Origin: Duganella zoogloeoides
GTDB taxonomy: Bacteria; Pseudomonadota; Gammaproteobacteria; Burkholderiales; Burkholderiaceae_D
Direction of reading: 5' to 3'
Assembly (NCBI RefSeq): GCF_034479515.1
Contig: NZ_CP140152.1
Span: 3,782,001 to 3,846,000 of the forward strand
Length of the DNA: 64,000 bases
Shown here: positions 27,180 through 35,253 of the stretch, piece by piece
Numbering within the stretch: the stretch's first letter is position 1
Layout of the letters: every line of letters begins with the position of its first letter
Notes under the pieces: model-generated
What the model was told of the DNA's origin: nothing
Seen by the model: only the letters and a program-made list of their open reading frames with translations
Database searches by the model: none
Program-made: the position numbers and the translations under genes

Positions 27180-27575
27180 TCAGGCGGCCGGTGGACCGCG
27201 CGGGTGTGCCACCACCCACGCATACAGCGGCTTGGGCGCACGGTAGAACAGCGCAGGCCGTTCAGGAAGGACGATAAATTGCGGCACCGCCAGCGGCGAC
27301 GGCGGCAGTACCGGCAGGTCGGCATGCACGCGGCAATACGGGCAGTCGTTCATGGCGCCGGCGCGCTTGCCGGTGCCGTCCTGCGTGTCCGGGCTGTCGG
27401 CACCGGGCGCCTTGATATAGCGGGTGCCCATGGCCGAACAGATCTCGAGCCACGCGGGACTGGCCGTCCGCTCCGGCGCAAACGCGCGCGACAAGGCCGG
27501 CATCAATGCCGTCATCAGCATGGCAGCGCAAAGCAGCCATGCGAGGAAAGATCGGCGTTGTCGGGACGTGTGCAT
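27180..27575 (-). CDS. DUF2946 family secreted protein
   Basis: 131 residues with an N-terminal hydrophobic signal (WLLCAAMLMTALMPALSRA) and the family's conserved CPYC next to a histidine (CPYCRVHAD). DUF2946 genes often precede TonB-dependent receptors and are thought to be metal-related (copper suspected). It is first in the DUF2946-receptor-PepSY run, with a 112-base gap to the receptor. Biochemical role unknown. Confidence 0.75.
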   Translation of the reverse strand: MHTSRQRRSFLAWLLCAAMLMTALMPALSRAFAPERTASPAWLEICSAMGTRYIKAPGADSPDTQDGTGKRAGAMNDCPYCRVHADLPVLPPSPLAVPQFIVLPERPALFYRAPKPLYAWVVAHPRGPPAA

Positions 27576-27860
27576 CCGGCTATTTTAACGCACGGACGCC
27601 AGTTGAAACGCATTGAGACCAGGGCATTTTGTCGCAGACAGGCAGCGCGGTGGTCTTATCAGGTTTTATCAAAAATTAACGCAAACCCGCATATTGTCAA
27701 CGGAGTGTTGCTGTACCGGGCGCACTGCAACAGCAACGATACAAGGTGTATCAAACGGTAATTGACGGCTGGTCACGGCCCACCGCTTGTTAAGCTTGGC
27801 GCCCCGGAAGTGATTTCCGGCTCCACAGCGGCGCGCTGCTTATCTTTTTCCGAGGCTACC
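27576..27860. other. Divergent intergenic region DUF2946 / cysC-like
   Basis: About 285 bases separate divergent starts and must hold both promoters. I see no coding signal and no strong dyad. A CGAGG ribosome site near 27851-27855 serves the kinase gene. Confidence 0.4.
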
Positions 27861-28406
27861 ATGATCTTATTATTTTGCGGCTTGTCCGGCGCCGGCAAAT
27901 CGACGCTGGCCCACAGCGTGCAACGCCGCCTGCACCAGTGCGCCGTGCCGGTCGAAGTCGTGGACGGCGACCCCTACCGGGCGCGCCTGTTTACGGACCT
28001 GGGCTTTTCGCGCGCGGACCGCAGCGAGAATCTGCGCCGCCTCGGCTTCATCGCCGACAAGTTCGCCGCGCACGGCATCGTCACCATCATCAGCGCCATC
28101 AGCCCGTATGACGAAGTGCGCAAGGAACTGGTGGCCAGCTACCCCAACGTCAAGATCGTCTTCATCGACTGCGACCTCGACGAACTGCAACGGCGCGACA
28201 CCAAGGGCCTGTACCGCCGCGCCAGCCTGCCCGACGACGCTGCCGACAAGCTGCAATGCCTGAGCGGCGTCAACGACCCGTTCGAGCGGCCGTCGGAACC
28301 AGACCTGTATCTGCATACGCGTGAGACCAGCATTGCCGACTGCACTGCGCGCATCTGCGATTACGTGTTGTGCCAGACCGCGGTGGCGCGGCGCCGGAAG
28401 GCCTGA
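27861..28406 (+). CDS. cysC: Adenylyl-sulfate (APS) kinase
   Basis: 181 residues: Walker A GLSGAGKST near the N-terminus, DGD, the APS-kinase signature FSRADRSENLRRLGF, and KGLYRRA. It phosphorylates APS to PAPS. ATG at 27861 puts the P-loop at the normal position. The sulfotransferase gene starts one base after its stop, so PAPS supply and use are coupled. No cysD/cysN is near. The acidic/aromatic C-terminal motif is FERPSEPDL. Confidence 0.88.
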   Translation: MILLFCGLSGAGKSTLAHSVQRRLHQCAVPVEVVDGDPYRARLFTDLGFSRADRSENLRRLGFIADKFAAHGIVTIISAISPYDEVRKELVASYPNVKIVFIDCDLDELQRRDTKGLYRRASLPDDAADKLQCLSGVNDPFERPSEPDLYLHTRETSIADCTARICDYVLCQTAVARRRKA

Positions 28407-28407
28407 G

Positions 28408-29262
28408 ATGACCAACGATATCCTGGTGGTAGCGGGCATGCACCGCTCCGGCACGTCGCTGATGGCGCAGTGGCTGCACGCCTGCGGCCTGCCGCTCGGC
28501 GACCACCTGGTAGGCGCCGGCAAGGGCAATGTCGAAGGCCACTTCGAAGACCTGGAATTTCTGCACCTGCATGAAACCATCCTGCGCGCCGGCGGCGCCG
28601 ACGCGGCCGGCCTGCATGGCCCCTACGCCATCACGCCCAGCCATGAAGAGCGCGAGCAGATGCAGGCGATGATCGAGCACAAGAACGCCAGGTATCGCCA
28701 GTGGGGCTGGAAGGAACCCCGCACCAGCCTGTTCCTCGACACCTATGCGCAGTTGCTGCCCGGCGCCCGTTACCTGGTAGTGCTGCGCGATTTCCAGGAA
28801 GTGACGCACTCGCTGCTCAAGCGCGATTTTTTGTACCTCGATGAAAAGTACCGGTCACGCGGCCCGCTGGTGGCGCTGGCCTGGCGTACCGTGTACCGGC
28901 CGCTGCGGGTACGCCAGCACCAGCGCAAATACTACAACCGCTACCTGCGCGCCTGGATCGCTTACAACCGCGCCATTCTCGACACCCTGCAAACGCTACC
29001 GGAACAGCGCTACCTGGTGGTCACCTACCAGATGATGCGGCGCCAGTGCGCGCAGGTGTTCGAGGTACTGACCTCGCGCTGGCACTTCCAGTTGCGCTAC
29101 ACCAGTTTCGCCAGCATTTACCGCGGCGAACTGATCAGCCCCACCGGGGCCAGCGCACCAGGCGCCGCGTGCCCGCACCTGCTGGCGGAAGCTGAGCTGC
29201 TGGCCGAACGCCTGCGGCAGTACTTGCAACGCAGTGCGATGCGCCTGGAACGGCACGGGTAG
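28408..29262 (+). CDS. Sulfotransferase family protein
   Basis: 284 residues with the 5'-phosphosulfate loop GMHRSGTSLMA near residue 10 and a 3'-phosphate region (RYLVVLRDFQEVTHSLLKR). It would transfer sulfate from PAPS to a carbohydrate or other acceptor. Linked to the APS kinase by a 1-base gap. No signal peptide. Acceptor unknown; a cell-surface glycan or nodulation-factor-like molecule is possible. Confidence 0.83.
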   Translation: MTNDILVVAGMHRSGTSLMAQWLHACGLPLGDHLVGAGKGNVEGHFEDLEFLHLHETILRAGGADAAGLHGPYAITPSHEEREQMQAMIEHKNARYRQWGWKEPRTSLFLDTYAQLLPGARYLVVLRDFQEVTHSLLKRDFLYLDEKYRSRGPLVALAWRTVYRPLRVRQHQRKYYNRYLRAWIAYNRAILDTLQTLPEQRYLVVTYQMMRRQCAQVFEVLTSRWHFQLRYTSFASIYRGELISPTGASAPGAACPHLLAEAELLAERLRQYLQRSAMRLERHG

Positions 29263-29265
29263 CAG

Positions 29266-29575
29266 ATGCCCTGGCTCAGGCGCGTTTCTGTTCCGCCAGG
29301 CGATACCACGTTCCCCCGGATGCCCCGCTTTCTTGAGGTCAGTCGTCCAGCATCGGGCGAACGAGCGTACCGCTGCCTTGCTGGCGTTATAAAGAGACTG
29401 GCCTGGCAGACCTTTACTGCCAGCGATGGAGCCGTTGAGGACGACCATACCGCCCGCGGCCATTAGCGGCAGTGCTTTCTGCACACTGAACACCATGCCT
29501 TTTTACGTTGAACATCGTATCGACATGCGTATCGTCGATCGCATCGAGCGCAACGACCTCGGCATCGTCGCGAGA
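29266..29575 (-). pseudogene. SDR gene remnant with two frameshifts
   Basis: Fragments of one SDR protein occur in order but in different frames: DAIDDTHVDTMFNVK, then after an extra A in an A-run near 29504-29508, GMVFSVQKALPLM through YNASKAAVRSFARCWTTDLKK, then after a second shift near 29320, NVVSPGGTETR. Both gene ends are missing. The 5' side is joined to an unrelated opposite-strand fragment at about 29576. Clear decay product. Confidence 0.8.
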
Positions 29576-29860
29576 AGAGCAACCTATGACGTGGACTTCG
29601 CGGTTGCAGTAAGAGACTGGCAGCAGTTCGATGCGCTGCGCGCCAGACTTCTATCGCGCGGAAACGTCAAGGAACAGGGGACGGCAAGGCAACGCCTCTA
29701 CTTTCTTGACGGGTAACATGGAACGTGTCTACGATCAGGAAGCCGTGATCGAGCCCGGCGAGGCCGATCCGGATTCGGCCGGCGTCTATTTACTTGGCAA
29801 AGACAGCCAGCGTGTAGCGCGGGGAAGCAACGCGTTGCGCAAGAGCTTTACTCGGCATGC
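29576..29860 (+). pseudogene. Nucleotidyltransferase-like (AbiEii-type) remnant
   Basis: RATYDVDFAVAVRDWQQFDALRARL resembles the T-x-DIDFAV core of minimal nucleotidyltransferases of the AbiEii/antitoxin group. The frame closes at 29714-29716, and similar-looking sequence continues in another frame (AVIEPGEADPDSAGVYLLGKD). No start codon belongs to it. The family call rests on this short motif only. Confidence 0.45.
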
Positions 29861-30276
29861 TGACCACGGGCGTGGTCGTGTATGCCACTACGTTTTCGAC
29901 GAAACAGCACGCGACAGCCCCATGCGACGACCGTTGCCAGACTCGCAGCTATCAGGGTCAGCTTCGCCCATCCGGACCATTGCAGCCAACGTATGTACTC
30001 AGTATGCGCATTGTCCGCAGCAGCATCGAAGCCGCGCGCCCGACAGTCCTGTTCCACCTGCGGGCACGCCAAGGCGACCTCAATTTCGATTGAAAACGCA
30101 GGACAACTTCGACTGACGCTTACCCAACAAGCGAATCGCGCATTGTGTGCCTCTAGCGCCGCCTTCTCGGCCCAATGCAACATGGCTTCCACACCCAACC
30201 ATGTCAGGGTGGCAACCAGCAGCGGCAAGCCAATTAGAAGCCACGGGAGACGCCCACACCGATTTGTCGATCTCAT
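29848..30276 (-). CDS. Hypothetical two-TM membrane protein
   Basis: 142 residues with a hydrophobic helix at about 11-34 and another at about 103-122, separated by a periplasmic-sized region with several cysteines, and a basic tail. I do not recognise a family. The start lies only 17 bases from the IS3-family left end, so its native promoter has probably been removed. May be expressed from the IS or silent. Confidence 0.5.
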   Translation of the reverse strand: MRSTNRCGRLPWLLIGLPLLVATLTWLGVEAMLHWAEKAALEAHNARFACWVSVSRSCPAFSIEIEVALACPQVEQDCRARGFDAAADNAHTEYIRWLQWSGWAKLTLIAASLATVVAWGCRVLFRRKRSGIHDHARGQHAE

Positions 30277-30293
30277 ATCACTGGCCTTATCAC

Positions 30294-30316
30294 TGGCCTT
30301 CCCCCATCGTCACGGA
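30294..30316. repeat. IS3 left terminal inverted repeat
   Basis: TGGCCTTCCCCCATC at 30294-30308 is exactly repeated in inverse at 32956-32970, with further matches (ACGGACAC) inward. The 12-base sequence ATCACTGGCCTT occurs twice in tandem at this end. Confidence 0.8.
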
Positions 30317-30594
30317 CACTCCCGCTAGGCGCATTTTAAATTTTCAAACTGAATCGGGCTAATGTAGCCGATAGTGGAATGACGCCGACGTGGATTGTAA
30401 AACCTTTCGATGTAGTCGAACACATCTGCCCGCAAATCATCTCTGGTCCGGTAGTGCTTTTTGCTAAGACGTTCGGTCTTAAGCGTCGAGAAGAAGCTTT
30501 CCATTGCAGTGTCCCAGCAGTTACCGCGACGGCTCATGCTACAAACGATGCCGTGGGATTCGAGTAGCCGCTGAAAATTCTCGCTCGTGTATTG

Positions 30595-30622
30595 GGCGGA
30601 TTCAACCGGTCCTCGCAACACC
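30595..30622. repeat. IS30 left inverted repeat (28 bp)
   Basis: Begins GGCGGATTCAACC and is the exact inverse of 32019-32046. Flanked outside by TTG at 30592-30594, the target duplication. Confidence 0.95.
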
Positions 30623-30625
30623 AGA

Positions 30626-32005
30626 TTATTGAGCAGATTTTAGATACTCGTCCAGTGCTTCGGCCGGAGTTTTCCAACCCAGTGTTTTTCGTGGTCTGGA
30701 ATTCAATGCATTAGCAACGGCTTGGATTTCATGAGCGCTCCACCGAGACAGGTCTGTTCCCTTTGGGAAGTATTGCCTCAGGAGGCCATTCGTGTTTTCG
30801 TTTGTACCGCGCTGCCATGGACTATGTGGATCGGCAAAGAATACCTTCACCCCTGATTCAACTGTGAAGCGGGCATGATCAGATAGTTCCTTACCGCGAT
30901 CCCAAGTCAACGACTGCCACAAAAGGGCAGGCATGTCGGTCACGGTATTCTTGAGCGCATTAGCCATCGTTACAGCTCCGTAGCCAGCGAGGGCGGGGCC
31001 ATTCTTCATCCTCGGCACCAACCCGTAGCCGTCCTCACGAGGCAGGTGGACAAGCATCGTAAATCGGCTTGATCGCTCGACCAAGGTGCCGATCGCGGAT
31101 CGGTTTAGGCCAATGATCAGGTCACCTTCCCAATGCCCTGGCACAGCACGATCTTCGGCCTCTGCGGGCCGCTTAGAGATCATCACATCCTCCCTGACGT
31201 GTGCCCAAGCCTTAGCTTGGGCCCTTGCCCTCGGCACGCGCAACGCCCGTCCAGTGCGCAGACAACTAACCAACTCGCGCCTGAGGGCCCCTCGTCCTTG
31301 GATATAGAGTGCTTGATAAATGGCTTCGTGAGAAATGCGCATAGATTCGTCGTCAGGGAAATCGGTCTTCAGCCGGTTAGAAATTTGTTCGGGCGACCAA
31401 CCACTGACCCATTTACGGTCACCGCGATGCGGCTTGTTTCTCCCAATGAACGGCGCTTGCTGCGGCCCAGAAACTTGACGACCATTGGCGTCTCGAATCC
31501 TACCTTCAAGACGGTCTTGAACGTAGTCGTGCAAGCGTTCATTGATTGCCAGTTTCGAAGGTTTAGGTCTCTTGGCAACCAGCTCTGCCTTCCACTGCGC
31601 GACCGAAGCTCGATACTCAAGTCGACCGCCGCGAGTTGCAGCGTTACGTGTCAGTTCGCGGGAAACCGTTGATGCACTGCGTCCGATAAGACGAGCAATC
31701 TCGCGTACTCCAGCACCTCGGCACGAAAGAAGTCCGATTTCTTCTCGCTCCGCGAACGACAAGTACCGCCCGGAAACCGGGCTCAAAATAGAAAGTGGCA
31801 TGCCGCCATTATGGCGGAACCATCGCGTCCCAACCGCTTGAGAAACGCCCACCGCCTCAGCAGCCTTCTCACTCGTAATGCCAGTTGTTATTTGCTCCCA
31901 GAATAGCCGCATTGTTTCGCGGCGATGCGACGGCGCACCTGGTGAGCGCATCGCTCCACGCCCCGTCAATTTTTCCATCCACCTCGCGGGTCGTCCCATA
32001 AACAC
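30626..32005 (-). CDS. IS30-family transposase
   Basis: 459 residues: N-terminal HTH regions (FAEREEIGLLSCRGAGVREIARLIGRS), and a DDE integrase core with the catalytic residues in GHWEGDLIIG, TWDRGKEL and NENTNGLLRQYFPKGT, all typical of IS30. Appears intact and possibly active. An ATG at 31999 is an alternative start. Confidence 0.95.
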   Translation of the reverse strand: MFMGRPARWMEKLTGRGAMRSPGAPSHRRETMRLFWEQITTGITSEKAAEAVGVSQAVGTRWFRHNGGMPLSILSPVSGRYLSFAEREEIGLLSCRGAGVREIARLIGRSASTVSRELTRNAATRGGRLEYRASVAQWKAELVAKRPKPSKLAINERLHDYVQDRLEGRIRDANGRQVSGPQQAPFIGRNKPHRGDRKWVSGWSPEQISNRLKTDFPDDESMRISHEAIYQALYIQGRGALRRELVSCLRTGRALRVPRARAQAKAWAHVREDVMISKRPAEAEDRAVPGHWEGDLIIGLNRSAIGTLVERSSRFTMLVHLPREDGYGLVPRMKNGPALAGYGAVTMANALKNTVTDMPALLWQSLTWDRGKELSDHARFTVESGVKVFFADPHSPWQRGTNENTNGLLRQYFPKGTDLSRWSAHEIQAVANALNSRPRKTLGWKTPAEALDEYLKSAQ

Positions 32006-32018
32006 CTCCTTGATTTAG

Positions 32019-32046
32019 GGTGTTGCGAGGACCGGTTGAATCCGCC
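32019..32046. repeat. IS30 right inverted repeat (28 bp)
   Basis: Ends GGTTGAATCCGCC and is the exact inverse of 30595-30622. Flanked outside by TTG at 32047-32049. Confidence 0.95.
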
Positions 32047-32476
32047 TTGCGCTCCCTGGTCTGAATGATGCAGCACGGCACGAGGACGGCCGCGACGGAA
32101 AATAGCCATCATCAGTGCATCCATTACGAGCTGCGCCGTCATCGTCGGTTGCATCGACCAGCCCACCACACGCCGTGAGTACAGGTCGAGGACGACAGCA
32201 ACGAATAGCCAGCCTTCGCCGGTCCACACGTAGGTAAAGTCTGCTGCCCATTTCTGGTTCGGCCCTGTCGCTTCAAATTGCCGGTCCAGCAGATTCGGCG
32301 CAATGGCATGGACAGGGGAATCAAGCTGCCCTGGTGCTCGACGCCGCTTGTGACGAGCCTTAATGCCAGCAGCGCTCATTAACCGTGCCACACGGTTCTC
32401 GCTACAGGTGAAACCAGCGTCGATAAGGTCTCGCACTACGCGCGGTGAACCATATGTGCCATCGCTGGCTTCGTGA

Positions 32477-32908
32477 CTATCCTTGATTGCCTTGAGGAGC
32501 TCGGCATTCTCGCGCTCGTGAGCGCTCGCCGGCCGCCCAAGCCAATCGTAAAAGCCGCTGCTCGATACGCCGAGTAGCCGGCACATCGTTCGCGTCGGCC
32601 AGATGGTTCGATATTTGGCGATGAAGCCGTACTTCACTTGAGGTCGGCTGCGCCTTTTTTAATATGTCGCGCTCCATCTTGACCTTCGCAAGCTCGCGCC
32701 GCATACGCTCGTACTCCTGGGCCGACACTTTCTCGCGCCCGACTGCGACCTCTGCATCGACGTTGGCGTCTCTGCACCACCGTCCCAGCAAATTGGCGCC
32801 AATGCCAAGGTCACGGGCTATCGCCGCCTTGCTCGCACCAGGCTGGCCTACCAGCTTGACTGCTTCGCGCTTAAACTCTTCTGAAAATACTCGTCTTTCA
32901 CGTGCCAT
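32477..32908 (-). CDS. IS3-family transposase orfA
   Basis: About 85 residues of recognisable OrfA (HTH: AAIARDLGIGANLLGRW, then a leucine-rich coiled coil ending in ERDILKKA) followed by frame-continued sequence to 143 residues. It binds the IS ends and regulates transposition. The A6G slippery site at its natural end allows -1 fusion with orfB. Intact, but its partner is disrupted. Confidence 0.88.
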   Translation of the reverse strand: MARERRVFSEEFKREAVKLVGQPGASKAAIARDLGIGANLLGRWCRDANVDAEVAVGREKVSAQEYERMRRELAKVKMERDILKKAQPTSSEVRLHRQISNHLADANDVPATRRIEQRLLRLAWAAGERSRARECRAPQGNQG

Positions 32909-32947
32909 TTGATACCTCCGATAGGAACATCATACCTATCGAAAGTG

Positions 32948-32970
32948 TCCGTCCTGATGGGGGAAGGCCA
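32948..32970. repeat. IS3 right terminal inverted repeat
   Basis: Inverse copy of the left end; the outer bases are GGGGGAAGGCCA, ending at 32970. The rhs remnant begins at the next base. Confidence 0.8.
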
Positions 32971-33506
32971 GATTGCCAATTGGTTTCCCTGGGTAGTACT
33001 ACGACATTGAGTCTGGCCTGTGGTATAACTGGCATCGGTATTACGACGCGTCGCTGGGCCGATATCTCCAAAGCGGCGCACTTGGAATACTGGGTGGTAC
33101 TAACACGTATGCGTATGTTATTGTCAATCCATTAAGCCTAACCAATCCGACGGGAAATTGCCCGATGTGCTTCGGTATTGTGGTGGGCGCTGGCGCTGAT
33201 ATAGGCTACCAGATGCTTTTTATGGACCGTTCTATAAATGAACTTAACTGGATTTCAATAGGATTGTCAGCAGCATCCGGAGCCGTTGGGCTTGGGTGGT
33301 GGGGTGTGTACAAATCGGCAGGGTCATCTGTTTACCTCGCGGAGAAATTTGGAGAGCTTACAATGAAAGACCTCTTGTTCATTCAGGGAATGAACACAGC
33401 AGTAACAAAAATTTTAAAAAAGGAAGTGATAGAAAAGAAAGCGCATGATCGGAAGGCGAAGGAGCGGCAAGCTAAGAGCATAAATAAGGTCAGAAAACGT
33501 GAATGA
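32971..33506 (+). pseudogene. Truncated rhs gene: core end plus variable C-terminal (toxin-like) domain
   Basis: One frame reads GFPG, a TAG stop at 32994-32996, then [26 protein letters not shown] and GGTNTYAYV...[10 protein letters not shown], the conserved end of an Rhs/YD-repeat core. After NPTG (33155) comes a 116-residue unique C-terminus with two hydrophobic stretches ([32 protein letters not shown]) and a strongly basic lysine-rich tail. The upstream thousands of bases of rhs are missing; the IS3 end sits at the break. An internal ATG at 33165 could start the C-terminal domain alone. AT-rich compared with neighbours. Confidence 0.8.
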
Positions 33507-33521
33507 ACTGGAGATAAGGCA

Positions 33522-33854
33522 ATGAAACGAGTTTTTGGAAACCCGTGGTTTATGCTGTTTTTTTTCCCGATGGTCAGCGTGTTCTCAATCAGCCTGATGA
33601 AAGGATGGGCAATTTCCAAACCACAATTGATCGCGGCAGCTCTTCTGGGATTTTCGCTGGCTGTGGTGAACCTTTTTGACTTTTTCTTTTCCAATTCAAA
33701 TTGGCTTGCAGCTTTTTTAAACGGGATTATCGGAGCGGTGACAGGCGTAATAATTGCTAATCTGCTGGATAAAACTTTTGAGATAAGTATCTGGTGTTTG
33801 GGGATGGGAGCACTCCTTGGAGTTAGCGCCAGATTTTGGATACGATATATTTAA
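33522..33854 (+). CDS. Small polytopic membrane protein, probable immunity protein of the Rhs C-terminus
   Basis: 110 residues with about four hydrophobic helices (WFMLFFFPMVSVFSISL; LIAAALLGFSLAVVNLFDFFF; WLAAFLNGIIGAVTGVII; WCLGMGALLGVSARF). A strong GGAGATAAGG ribosome site precedes the ATG, 15 bases after the rhs remnant stop. Position directly after an rhs C-terminus and matching low GC are the hallmarks of an immunity gene. No family recognised; membrane location would suit a toxin acting on the inner membrane. Confidence 0.7.
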   Translation: MKRVFGNPWFMLFFFPMVSVFSISLMKGWAISKPQLIAAALLGFSLAVVNLFDFFFSNSNWLAAFLNGIIGAVTGVIIANLLDKTFEISIWCLGMGALLGVSARFWIRYI

Positions 33855-34453
33855 TTTCTAATTACTAGTATTCACTAATCAATCGGGTGGCGATCATGAA
33901 GCTGGACCTGCAGAAAATTGCCGCAGGTTGATGTTGAATGCCTGGTACCACTCGGTATTGCCGACCTACGCCAGCCAGCGGATAAGCGAGCGTTGCGCGG
34001 TGTATGCATCGCGGAGATGCGTTCACGCGTATTGCAATCATGCGTGACAACTTCTTGATCGCACGAAAGTCAATTCATTTACTTTCGCGTACCAGCCCGC
34101 TCAAGCAGTCCGACCAACGTATGGCCATCAAATACGCACTTGACAAAGGCCGGGCATCGGTTGCACCAAGTGCGTACCACGACGCGATCAAGCCATTCTG
34201 CACGGCGCAGCACACGCGCATCACCCCGAATGTCTTGGTCACGGAGGCTTTCAGGTCGTCACGGATACCGTCGTCATTGCACTCTGGAACGGCGAGTTCC
34301 GTAACTTCGCGAGGGTTGGCGGCCCTGGCCCGTCTCCGCTGCCAGTGCGCCTGAAGACGTAGCAGTCCAGAACAAAACAGCGCCCGCCATTACGGAATGT
34401 AGTTTGAAATATCTGCGCACGGCGCCTGTCTCGCGCCATGTCGATGCTGCATT
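33855..34453. other. Non-coding or decayed stretch after the rhs module
   Basis: About 600 bases that change from AT-rich to GC-rich. ORFs here are short and have no recognisable motif or ribosome site. I cannot support a gene; it may be eroded DNA at a junction between two parts of the island. Confidence 0.5.
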
Positions 34454-34813
34454 TCAGCGCTTGAGCTTTCTGCGATTTTCCCCGTCCCAGCGCTTGACCG
34501 TAAACGCCTGAAACGGCGTAAGCAGAGCAGTCACACGCACCAGCCCTTCCGGCAAGCTCTGGCTCGCTTGACCACCCATCAGCGACGCCATGGTGGCCTC
34601 GTCGAGGTCGGTGATCTCCAGCAAAGCCGGCAGCGCGGTGTTGAGGGCGCGGGCGATCGCGTCGAGCACCTTGGGAGAGGGGTTCGCCTTGGCGTTGGTC
34701 AGGTCGGACAGGAAAGATACCGAGATACCGGCCCTCTCGGCCAGCTCGCTCTTGGTCAAGCCCTGTTCGTCGAGCGTGCGCAGGACGTTGGTGAAAAATA
34801 TCTGGTTGTACAT
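34454..34813 (-). CDS. XRE-family regulator, TrbA/KorC-like
   Basis: 119 residues from ATG 34813, preceded by GGAGG. N-terminal Cro/CI HTH (LTKSELAERAGISVSFLSDLTNAKANPSPKVLDAIARAL) and a C-terminal segment (LPEGLVRVTALLTPFQAFTVKRWDGENRRKL) that I associate with the TrbA/KorC regulators of IncP-type plasmids and Tn4371-like elements. Probably represses the maintenance genes of this island. Confidence 0.75.
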   Translation of the reverse strand: MYNQIFFTNVLRTLDEQGLTKSELAERAGISVSFLSDLTNAKANPSPKVLDAIARALNTALPALLEITDLDEATMASLMGGQASQSLPEGLVRVTALLTPFQAFTVKRWDGENRRKLKR

Positions 34814-34877
34814 GGTGTGATGCGACCTCCATTGCACGCATTTCGCCCTGGCGTGGCAGACATGCCAGCGGCGGCCG

Positions 34878-35222
34878 CTAGCGCCTCCTGCCGCGCCGCG
34901 CTTGCTGCCCTTCCTGCTCGCAGGTGGCGCTACCCTGCCCGTACTCGATCCATGCCGCTTCGCCGTGCGCGGGTTGCTGCGCGAACGCGCCGGCGTCGTG
35001 CCTGATGAGCGACTGCCCCGACTGCTGGAAGACGGACTGCCGGTCCGCGTGGACGATCACGCCAAGATGGGCCTTGGTCTTGTCTGCCGGCTGGGCGGCA
35101 TCGAGGCGGTAAATGCCTGGCTTGAGCTGGCCCGCCTTGTCGACCTTGTTGGTCACCCATTTGCCGTCGCTCTCGCTCTGCAGCAGGCGCTGGCCATTCA
35201 TTACCAAGACCCTCTCGTTCAT
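34878..35222 (-). CDS. kfrB: KfrB-like plasmid maintenance protein
   Basis: 114 residues containing the KfrB pattern: GKWVTNKVDKAGQLKPGIY, then ADKTKAHLGVIVHAD, then GQSLIRHDAGAF. KfrB accompanies the coiled-coil protein KfrA in IncP-1 plasmids, where they affect stable inheritance. Directly downstream of the kfrA-like gene (31-base gap). The basic, Arg-rich tail is probably unstructured. Confidence 0.7.
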   Translation of the reverse strand: MNERVLVMNGQRLLQSESDGKWVTNKVDKAGQLKPGIYRLDAAQPADKTKAHLGVIVHADRQSVFQQSGQSLIRHDAGAFAQQPAHGEAAWIEYGQGSATCEQEGQQARRGRRR

Positions 35223-35253
35223 CTATTTCTCCCTGCATGGAGCGTTCGCGCGG

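Larger units (their letters stand above)
30595..32046 (-). mobile_element. IS30-family insertion sequence
   Basis: A 1452-bp element with perfect 28-bp terminal inverted repeats (30595-30622 and 32019-32046) and a 3-bp TTG target duplication, one intact transposase gene, and no internal damage seen. Its insertion inside the IS3 orfB is later than the IS3 insertion. Confidence 0.95.
30325..32660 (-). pseudogene. IS3-family transposase orfB, split by IS30
   Basis: The N-terminal part (32660 to about 32050) has the HTH_21 region and the catalytic WAADFTYV and HHSDQG. The C-terminal part (30591 to 30325) resumes with AQYTSENFQRLL and holds the catalytic Glu region NCWDTAMESFFSTLK. The two parts join exactly within DQGAQYTSE when the nested element and one TTG copy are removed. 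It would be made by -1 frameshifting from orfA at A6G (32655-32660 on the plus strand is T6). Not functional now. Confidence 0.9.
30294..32970 (-). mobile_element. IS3-family insertion sequence, interrupted by an IS30-family element
   Basis: Imperfect terminal inverted repeats TGGCCTTCCCCCATC... at 30294 onward and its complement ending at 32970 bound a 1222-bp element (after removing the nested 1452-bp element and 3-bp duplication). It carries orfA and orfB with a typical A6G slippery site. The flanks show no matching target duplication. Its right end cuts directly into an rhs gene remnant. Confidence 0.9.

Noticed and set aside
34004..34354. A 116-codon frame in the gap after the rhs module
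   Set aside because: No ribosome site, motif or coding bias; another frame in the same place looks equally protein-like, so neither is supported.
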